64,000 bases of DNA from Devosia litorisediminis (GTDB taxonomy: Bacteria; Pseudomonadota; Alphaproteobacteria; Rhizobiales; Devosiaceae): the NCBI RefSeq assembly GCF_018334155.1, contig NZ_JAGXTP010000001.1:868001-932000 (forward strand). Direction: 5' to 3'. A program made the translations under genes and the position numbers. Shown in pieces: positions 58,681-64,000 of the stretch. A model generated the notes under the pieces. That model did not search any database. It saw nothing but the letters and a program-made list of their open reading frames with translations, and was not told the origin of the DNA. The number at the start of each line of letters is the position of its first letter. Within the stretch, counting starts at the first letter, position 1.

Positions 58681-58913
58681 TGGCGCGTCCTGCTGGAAGG
58701 TCGCAGAGCAAGAATTTGCAGCGGTTGGCTGGGCGCAAAGATGCAGCGGCAGGCCCGCTGGAGGTGTTCTAAAGAATGGTGATTGACGCCAGATCGGCTC
58801 CGGAGGGTCTGGCGGGCGCAGCAATGCTGGACATTTCGCCAAGCTGCGCGATAGAAAGCCAGCCTAACTTTGCTGTGGTGCGCGGGCACCAGTCTCCGAA
58901 TGAAAGTCCTCTC

Positions 58914-61553
58914 ATGACCAGCGTAAACGACCTGCGTTCGAGCTTTACAAACTACTTTACCCGCAATGGTCATGAGGCGGTGGCGTCCAGCCCATTGGTC
59001 CCGCGCAATGATCCGACACTGATGTTCACCAATGCGGGCATGGTGCAGTTCAAGAATACCTTTACCGGTATCGAGAAGCGGCCATATTCGCGGGCGACTT
59101 CGGCGCAGAAATGCGTGCGGGCTGGCGGCAAGCATAATGATCTGGACAATGTCGGCTTCACGGCCCGCCACCACACCTTCTTTGAAATGTTGGGTAATTT
59201 CTCGTTCGGCGATTACTTCAAGGAAGAAGCGATCGAGCTGGCCTGGACGCTGCTTACCAAAGAGTGGGATTTGCCCAAGGAAAAGCTGATGGTCACCGTC
59301 TATCAGGACGATGACGAGGCCATGGCGCTGTGGAAGAAGATTGCTGGCTTGGGCGAAGACCGGATCGTGCGGCTCGGCGCCAAGTCGAACTTCTGGCAGA
59401 TGGGCGATACCGGTCCGTGTGGTCCGTGCTCAGAGATTTTTTACGATCATGGCGAGCATGTCTGGGGTGGCCCTCCGGGTTCACCAGAGGAAGATGGCGA
59501 TCGCTGGATCGAGATCTGGAACTTGGTGTTCATGCAGTATGAACAGCAGGGTGACGGTAGCCGTGACAGCCTGCCTCGCCCCTCGATCGATACCGGCATG
59601 GGCATCGAGCGTATCGCTGCGGTGATGCAGGGCGTGCACGACAATTACGATATTGACCTGTTCAAGTCGCTGATCGGGGCAGCCGCTTCGGCGACCGGGG
59701 TTGATCCAAAGGGCGAGGGCAATCGCAGCCTGCGCGTGATCGCCGACCACTTGCGCTCGATGAGCTTCCTGATTGCCGAGGGCGTGCTGCCTTCCAACGA
59801 GGGTCGTGGCTATGTGCTGCGCCGGATCATGCGTCGTGCAATGCGGCACGCTACGTTGTTGGGTGCCAGTGAGCCGGTAATCCACAAGCTGGTGTCGACG
59901 CTGGTGCGGGAAATGGGGCAGGCCTATCCCGAACTGCGCAGCGGTGAAGCCATGATCGCTGAAACGGTGCGGCTTGAAGAGGGACGTTTCCTTAAGACGT
60001 TGGGCCGCGGCTTGCAGATACTGGCCGATGAAACCAAGGATATGAACGAAGGGGCAGTGCTTGATGGCGGTTCGGCCTTCAAGCTCTATGACACCTATGG
60101 ATTTCCGCTCGATCTGACGCAGGACGCGCTTCGTCTGCGTGGCATTACTGTGGATCAGCCCGGCTTTGACGCAGCTATGGCAGCACAGAAGGCAGAGGCC
60201 CGCGCCAGTTGGTCCGGTGCCGGTGGTGCTGCCACCGATACTGTCTGGTTCGGGCTGGCTGACAAGCTGGGCCCGACTGAATTTCTCGGCTACGAGACCG
60301 AGACGGCCGAGGCTGAGATCAAGGCACTGCTCAAGGACGGCGTTGAAGTTGCTGCATTGGCCGCCGACGAAGAGGGCATCGTGGTGGTCAACCAGACGCC
60401 GTTCTACGGCGAGAGTGGCGGCCAGGTTGGTGATAGCGGCGCATTGCATGGCGATGGTCTTGCCGCTGATGTGCAGGACACGCAGAAGTTTCATGGCGTC
60501 TTTGCCCATATGGTGAAGGTGAGTGAAGGCACGCTCAAGGTTGGTCAGCCGATCACGCTGGTGGTTGATCACACGCGCCGGTCCTCGATCCGCTCCAACC
60601 ATTCGGCGACCCATTTGCTGCATGAAGCGCTTCGCATCGTGCTGGGCGACCACGTCGCGCAAAAGGGTTCGATGGTGTCGCCTGACCGTCTGCGCTTTGA
60701 CTTTGTGCACACCAAGCCGGTGACCGAGCAGGAGATGGCCGAGGTCGAAGACATCGCCAACGCCATCGTGCTGCAGAATACCCCGGTTGAAACGCGCTTG
60801 ATGGGCGTTGATGAGGCCAAGGAATCCGGCGCGCGGGCCCTGTTTGGCGAGAAGTATGGCGACGAAGTGCGCGTGGTGGCCATGGGTGAGCCGACAGGCA
60901 ATGGCCTGGGCTGGTCGGTGGAGCTGTGTGGCGGCACGCATGTGCGTCGGACTGGCGACATCGGTTTGGTGTCGATCGTGGCGGAAAGTGCCGTGGGGGC
61001 TGGCGTGCGCCGCATTGAAGCGCTGACCGGTACGGCTGCGCGCCATCGCGGCAATACCAATGTGGCTATCGTGAACTCGGCGGCTGGTCTGCTGCGCTCT
61101 GGCGGTCATGAAGTGCTCGAGCGTATCGCGGCGTTGCAGGAGCAACTCAAACGCAGTGAAAAGGCCCTGAGTGACGCCAAGCAGAAGCTAGCCATGGGTG
61201 GCGGGTCGGAAAAGACCGAAGGTCCCGAGATCATCAATGGGATCGCGTTTGTTGGTCGGGTTGTCGAAGGGCTTCAACCTAAGGATCTGCGCGGCTTGAT
61301 GGATCAGACCAAGAAGCAGGTCGGCTCTGCCGTGATCGCCATTGTCGGCGTTACGGATGATGGCAAGGCTGGGCTGGCTGTAGGGGTAACCGAGGACCTG
61401 ATCGGCAAGGCCTCAGCGGTCGACCTGGTGCGGGCGGGCTCGGCGGCACTGGGCGGTCAGGGTGGCGGCGGTCGACCTGATATGGCGCAGGCCGGCGGCC
61501 CCAATGGAAGCAAGGCCGAAGAAGCTCTGGCTGCCATTCGCGCGTTGCTCTAG
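58914..61553 (+). CDS. alaS: Alanyl-tRNA synthetase
   Basis: A 879-residue class II synthetase. It carries the aminoacylation core ([47 protein letters not shown]), the editing domain with [11 protein letters not shown] and CGGTHV, and a C-terminal domain with a coiled helix and a [16 protein letters not shown] segment. I set the start at [11 protein letters not shown]; the frame is open upstream for 46 codons but that stretch is unlike AlaS. A U-rich terminator follows. Confidence 0.96.
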   Translation: MTSVNDLRSSFTNYFTRNGHEAVASSPLVPRNDPTLMFTNAGMVQFKNTFTGIEKRPYSRATSAQKCVRAGGKHNDLDNVGFTARHHTFFEMLGNFSFGDYFKEEAIELAWTLLTKEWDLPKEKLMVTVYQDDDEAMALWKKIAGLGEDRIVRLGAKSNFWQMGDTGPCGPCSEIFYDHGEHVWGGPPGSPEEDGDRWIEIWNLVFMQYEQQGDGSRDSLPRPSIDTGMGIERIAAVMQGVHDNYDIDLFKSLIGAAASATGVDPKGEGNRSLRVIADHLRSMSFLIAEGVLPSNEGRGYVLRRIMRRAMRHATLLGASEPVIHKLVSTLVREMGQAYPELRSGEAMIAETVRLEEGRFLKTLGRGLQILADETKDMNEGAVLDGGSAFKLYDTYGFPLDLTQDALRLRGITVDQPGFDAAMAAQKAEARASWSGAGGAATDTVWFGLADKLGPTEFLGYETETAEAEIKALLKDGVEVAALAADEEGIVVVNQTPFYGESGGQVGDSGALHGDGLAADVQDTQKFHGVFAHMVKVSEGTLKVGQPITLVVDHTRRSSIRSNHSATHLLHEALRIVLGDHVAQKGSMVSPDRLRFDFVHTKPVTEQEMAEVEDIANAIVLQNTPVETRLMGVDEAKESGARALFGEKYGDEVRVVAMGEPTGNGLGWSVELCGGTHVRRTGDIGLVSIVAESAVGAGVRRIEALTGTAARHRGNTNVAIVNSAAGLLRSGGHEVLERIAALQEQLKRSEKALSDAKQKLAMGGGSEKTEGPEIINGIAFVGRVVEGLQPKDLRGLMDQTKKQVGSAVIAIVGVTDDGKAGLAVGVTEDLIGKASAVDLVRAGSAALGGQGGGGRPDMAQAGGPNGSKAEEALAAIRALL

Positions 61554-61576
61554 GGCGCTGCCGCGAACGAAATTCA

Positions 61577-61607
61577 AAGGCTCCCGCTCTGGCGGGGGCC
61601 TTTTTTT
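61577..61607 (+). terminator. alaS terminator
   Basis: An imperfect GGCTCCCGC / GCGGGGGCC hairpin followed by seven T residues, about 25 bases past the alaS stop. Confidence 0.82.
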
Positions 61608-61695
61608 GTCGCGTTGGAGAGCGAACCAGATGCCTAAGGTCGCTCGCATTTTGCTCAAGAAGGACGACGATAAGCGGGCACGCGGGCAGCAGCGT

Positions 61696-62685
61696 CTAAA
61701 GGACTTCTGACGTCACCAAGGGGCCGATGAGCTCAATGCGGTTGGTCCAGATATAGCCGTCGAAAGTGTCAGGGATCGTCTTGAGTAGTTCGGGGGTGTC
61801 GATGCCCGAGGTGCCGGTTTCGCCTGCCTCGACAGGGCCGATCAGGATGATATCGCTGCCGGCCGCTGCCATTCGTTGGTGGAACAGGTCTGGCCAGCCC
61901 CACATTGCCCAGGTGTAGTTGATCGGCACCATGACGTGCGTATTGCGACATTCCACGGGGATATGCCCGCTCCAGCCAAGCAGAACGTAGCCGATCAGGC
62001 AGTATCTGGTGCCTGTAGAGGTGAAACCACGGAGGCCAGGTATCAATTCGTTAGCGCGTTCTGTCGGTTCGGTGCCGCCATAGGCAGACCACAAGGCGCG
62101 GCGGACATCGGGGTTCGCCTCGATGAGCGCAGCGAGTAGGATGCCCTCATAGGCGTCGCGGCTCTTGTAGTTGATCAGGAAACGCCCTTGGGGGAAGGCC
62201 GCGAACACCTCTGAGAGGGTGGGCATCAATCCAATCCCTTTGCCGCGCAGCGGGAAGGTGCTGCCTCTATCGGCCGTGTAGCCATAGCCAAGGTCGAGCG
62301 CGCGCAACTCCTCCATACTGTGATCGCGAATGGGGCCCTTGCCGTCTGTGCGGCACCCCAGTGACCAGTCATGGAACACGGCCATCTGGCCATCAGTGGT
62401 TGCTGCAATGTCGATTTCAACCACATCGGCGCCTGCATCGAAAGCTGCCTTGATTGAGGGCAGGGTGTTTTCCATCAGGTCGTGAGTGGGTGGGAAGATG
62501 CGCTCAGCGGTGCAGGTGTCGTTGGCGATGTTGGTGCGGTCGAAGGTTTGGTGAACACCGCGGTGGGAAAGCAACCGGCGCTGCGGATCGGCAGGCGCGG
62601 GCGCGTGCCATGATCCGTTCAGGACAACAACGCTAATCGCGAACAGGACGAGCCCGGCCATAGCAATTCTGATCCACTGCCACAT
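61696..62685 (-). CDS. Glycerophosphodiester phosphodiesterase family protein
   Basis: A 329-residue protein with an N-terminal membrane anchor or signal (about 5-23). The TIM-barrel phosphodiesterase motifs are present: HRG at 41-43, ENTLPSIKAAFDAGADVVEI with the EID metal ligands, and VFHDWSLGCRTDG. It would hydrolyse glycerophosphodiesters or related diesters in the periplasm. An extra segment between HRG and ENT (about 30 residues) is longer than usual. No operon partner. Confidence 0.88.
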   Translation of the reverse strand: MWQWIRIAMAGLVLFAISVVVLNGSWHAPAPADPQRRLLSHRGVHQTFDRTNIANDTCTAERIFPPTHDLMENTLPSIKAAFDAGADVVEIDIAATTDGQMAVFHDWSLGCRTDGKGPIRDHSMEELRALDLGYGYTADRGSTFPLRGKGIGLMPTLSEVFAAFPQGRFLINYKSRDAYEGILLAALIEANPDVRRALWSAYGGTEPTERANELIPGLRGFTSTGTRYCLIGYVLLGWSGHIPVECRNTHVMVPINYTWAMWGWPDLFHQRMAAAGSDIILIGPVEAGETGTSGIDTPELLKTIPDTFDGYIWTNRIELIGPLVTSEVL

Positions 62686-62773
62686 GACACGTCCGCAGCT
62701 TTAGGTGTGAGGGTTCTATTCTATTGAGGGAGAAGGAAAAAGTGAATGGTTGGCACCGAGGTGTCGGCAGCCC

Positions 62774-63706
62774 TCACACCTCGGGACCCTGAACTTCCGT
62801 GATGTTGGTCACCGGGCCGGTGCGCAGAGCGCGATATTCGGCGAAGCGGCCGGCGATGCGGGTGCGGGCACCATCAATGAAGACATTGACCAGGCCAGAA
62901 AGTACCACAACTGCCAAGCCTATATAGGCCAGCAGGTCGGGGTATTCGAAATAGAAGATCGCCCCAAGGGCGATTGCCCACACGATCTGCACATACTGGA
63001 TCGGCGCGACCTGGCTGGCGGGGGCGTTGCGGGTGGCAGCGATAATGAGCAGATGCCCCATGCCGATAAAGCTCCCGCTAACAGCAAGCAGCAAGAACTG
63101 GGTTGGCGTCGGCATGATGAAGCTTGGCATCATCAGGATCGCGTTGAGTACCACCACGTAAAGCGCAGGCACGGCAATCAGGCTGACGCGCTTTTCCTTG
63201 CTGGCAATAATCCGCAAGATGGTTGTGGTTGCGCCGCCAAAGAACGCACAGCCAAGAGCCGCGAAATGGCCCGGTTCAAGTACTCGGAAGCCGGGGCGAA
63301 CCACCAGCATGACGCCGATAAATCCCAACGCCAGCATTGCCCAGCGCGTAAGATCGACGCGCTCCTTGAGGATCAACACGCTCATGATGGTAATGAACAG
63401 AGGCATCATGAAGACGAGGGAATAAGTCTCAGCGAAGGGTATGTTGACGAAAGCGTAGGTAACCAGAGCGGCGGATGCGACGCCGGTGAAGGCACGCAAG
63501 TGCACAAGGCGTGGATGAACCAGCTGAAAGCTCTGGCGCCAGTGCTCGCCCTTCGGTTTGACGAAGAGGGCCGGCAATAGGGAGAAAACGGCGATGAAGA
63601 AGCCGATCTCAAATACTGACAGGCTTTGCCCGAAGCCCTTGATGATGGCGTCGCCACACGCATAAACCGAATAGGCGACGACCGCATAAATCACGCCGAC
63701 CTGCAT
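62774..63706 (-). CDS. EamA-type DMT superfamily transporter
   Basis: A 310-residue inner-membrane protein with about ten helices in two EamA repeats (for example VVAYSVYACGDAIIKG and FVNIPFAETYSLVFMMPLF in the first, QVAPIQYVQIVWAIALGAIF in the second). Such proteins move small metabolites; the substrate cannot be told. It lies 88 bases upstream of the glycerophosphodiesterase gene on the same strand, so a common transcript is possible. Confidence 0.9.
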   Translation of the reverse strand: MQVGVIYAVVAYSVYACGDAIIKGFGQSLSVFEIGFFIAVFSLLPALFVKPKGEHWRQSFQLVHPRLVHLRAFTGVASAALVTYAFVNIPFAETYSLVFMMPLFITIMSVLILKERVDLTRWAMLALGFIGVMLVVRPGFRVLEPGHFAALGCAFFGGATTTILRIIASKEKRVSLIAVPALYVVVLNAILMMPSFIMPTPTQFLLLAVSGSFIGMGHLLIIAATRNAPASQVAPIQYVQIVWAIALGAIFYFEYPDLLAYIGLAVVVLSGLVNVFIDGARTRIAGRFAEYRALRTGPVTNITEVQGPEV

Positions 63707-63819
63707 GAAACACCCAAAACAGACTCTGTAGGAAATGCTGGCAAGCTATCGAGCGCCAGCGGGGCTGTCGATGGCCATAATGCTGCATCAACCTAGTACC
63801 GGTCGGCTAAACAGCAAAA

Positions 63820-63846
63820 GGCCACCCGGTGTTGTCCCGGGTGGCC
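63820..63846 (-). terminator. Terminator of the outer-membrane barrel gene
   Basis: A perfect 10-base stem GGCCACCCGG / CCGGGTGGCC with a 7-base loop, followed on the minus strand by TTTTGCTGTTT, 30 bases past the porin stop. Confidence 0.88.
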
Positions 63847-63876
63847 CTGAATGGTCGTTATGTTCAAGCTAAGCGG

Positions 63877-64000
63877 TTAGAACGAGCCTTTGAGGCCCCC
63901 ATTGACTGCAAACACATAGCCGGTGTCCCAGTTTTCACCTCGGGCATTGGAGCCCGCGGCCAGCGTGCTCACGGAGACGCCGCCGGTCAGTTGTACACTC
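63877..64000 (-). CDS. Outer-membrane beta-barrel protein, C-terminal fragment
   Basis: Only the last 40 codons are inside the window. They encode alternating polar and hydrophobic strands ending GYVFAVNGGLKGSF, with the terminal phenylalanine recognised by the outer-membrane insertion machinery. This fits the last two strands of a porin or porin-like barrel. The 5' end lies beyond the window edge, so family and length are unknown. Confidence 0.65.
   Translation of the reverse strand, partial: SVQLTGGVSVSTLAAGSNARGENWDTGYVFAVNGGLKGSF

Noticed and set aside
59481..61145. 554-codon open frame on the minus strand inside alaS
   Set aside because: It is antisense to a complete, motif-verified alaS; the translation is His/Gln/Arg-rich and low in structure, as expected from the GC-rich complementary strand.
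61631..61711. 26-codon frame MPKVARILLKKDDD after alaS
   Set aside because: Very short, overlaps the terminator region of alaS and the end of the glycerophosphodiesterase gene; no independent support.

Overview
The window is about 64 kb of GC-rich, densely packed chromosomal DNA from an alphaproteobacterium. It is most likely a flagellated member of the Hyphomicrobiales, and I would guess Devosia or a close relative. The case rests on fliX beside dksA, the FlbT/FlaF pair, FlgJ with only a rod-binding domain, MotE and DUF6468 next to fliM, a full CckA hybrid kinase, an alphaproteobacterial SOS box (GAAC-N7-GAAC) at recA, and several CtrA-type boxes (TTAA-N7-TTAA). I see no tRNA, rRNA, insertion sequence, prophage or CRISPR array.

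Layout. 1-4.7 kb: assimilatory sulfur reduction (DUF2849, cysI, cysH fused to DUF934, a ferredoxin-NADP reductase and a 2Fe-2S ferredoxin). 4.8-13.1 kb: an EAL protein, YcjF/YcjX, a membrane glycosyltransferase with a polytopic partner, metA and a P-loop ATPase. 13.3-27.3 kb: flagellar block 1 (flgE-flgK-flgL; flaF, flbT and two flagellins; a FlgN/FlbY-like protein, flgJ and flgI; fliX; dksA). 27.3-30.4 kb: an arsenic operon (arsR, thioredoxin-type arsC, acr3, glutaredoxin-type arsC, arsH). 30.5-31.9 kb: a curli-like locus (two curlin-repeat proteins around a CsgH-like protein). 32-36 kb: an ABC-F ATPase, an M32 carboxypeptidase and a tiny glycine-rich membrane protein. 36.2-51.4 kb: flagellar block 2 (flgH, flgA, flgG, flgF; fliL, fliM, DUF6468, motE and a large TPR protein; fliP, fliO; flgB, flgC, fliE, fliQ, fliR, flhB). 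51.5-64 kb: a PACE efflux protein, cckA, DUF2237, an aldo/keto reductase with an AraD1-family protein, recA, alaS, a glycerophosphodiesterase, an EamA transporter and the 3' end of an outer-membrane barrel gene.

How it fits together. The control sites suggest a two-tier flagellar programme. CtrA-type boxes precede the early export/switch and regulatory operons (fliL-fliM, flgB-fliE-flhB, fliX) and flagellin 1. Well-matched sigma-54 promoters (GG-N10-GC) precede the rod, ring and hook operons (flgE, flgFGAH, flgI). CckA, the kinase at the head of the CtrA phosphorelay, is encoded about 0.8 kb beyond flhB. FlbT/FlaF would tune flagellin, and FliX would couple basal-body completion to the sigma-54 class.

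The least explained items are a 1127-residue periplasmic TPR protein in the fliM operon, a proline-rich 115-residue protein behind the flagellins, an oversized FlgL with a duplicated insert, the curlins with exact 11-residue repeats and paired cysteines, the CysH-DUF934 fusion, and a MetA with alanine at its acyl-specificity position.
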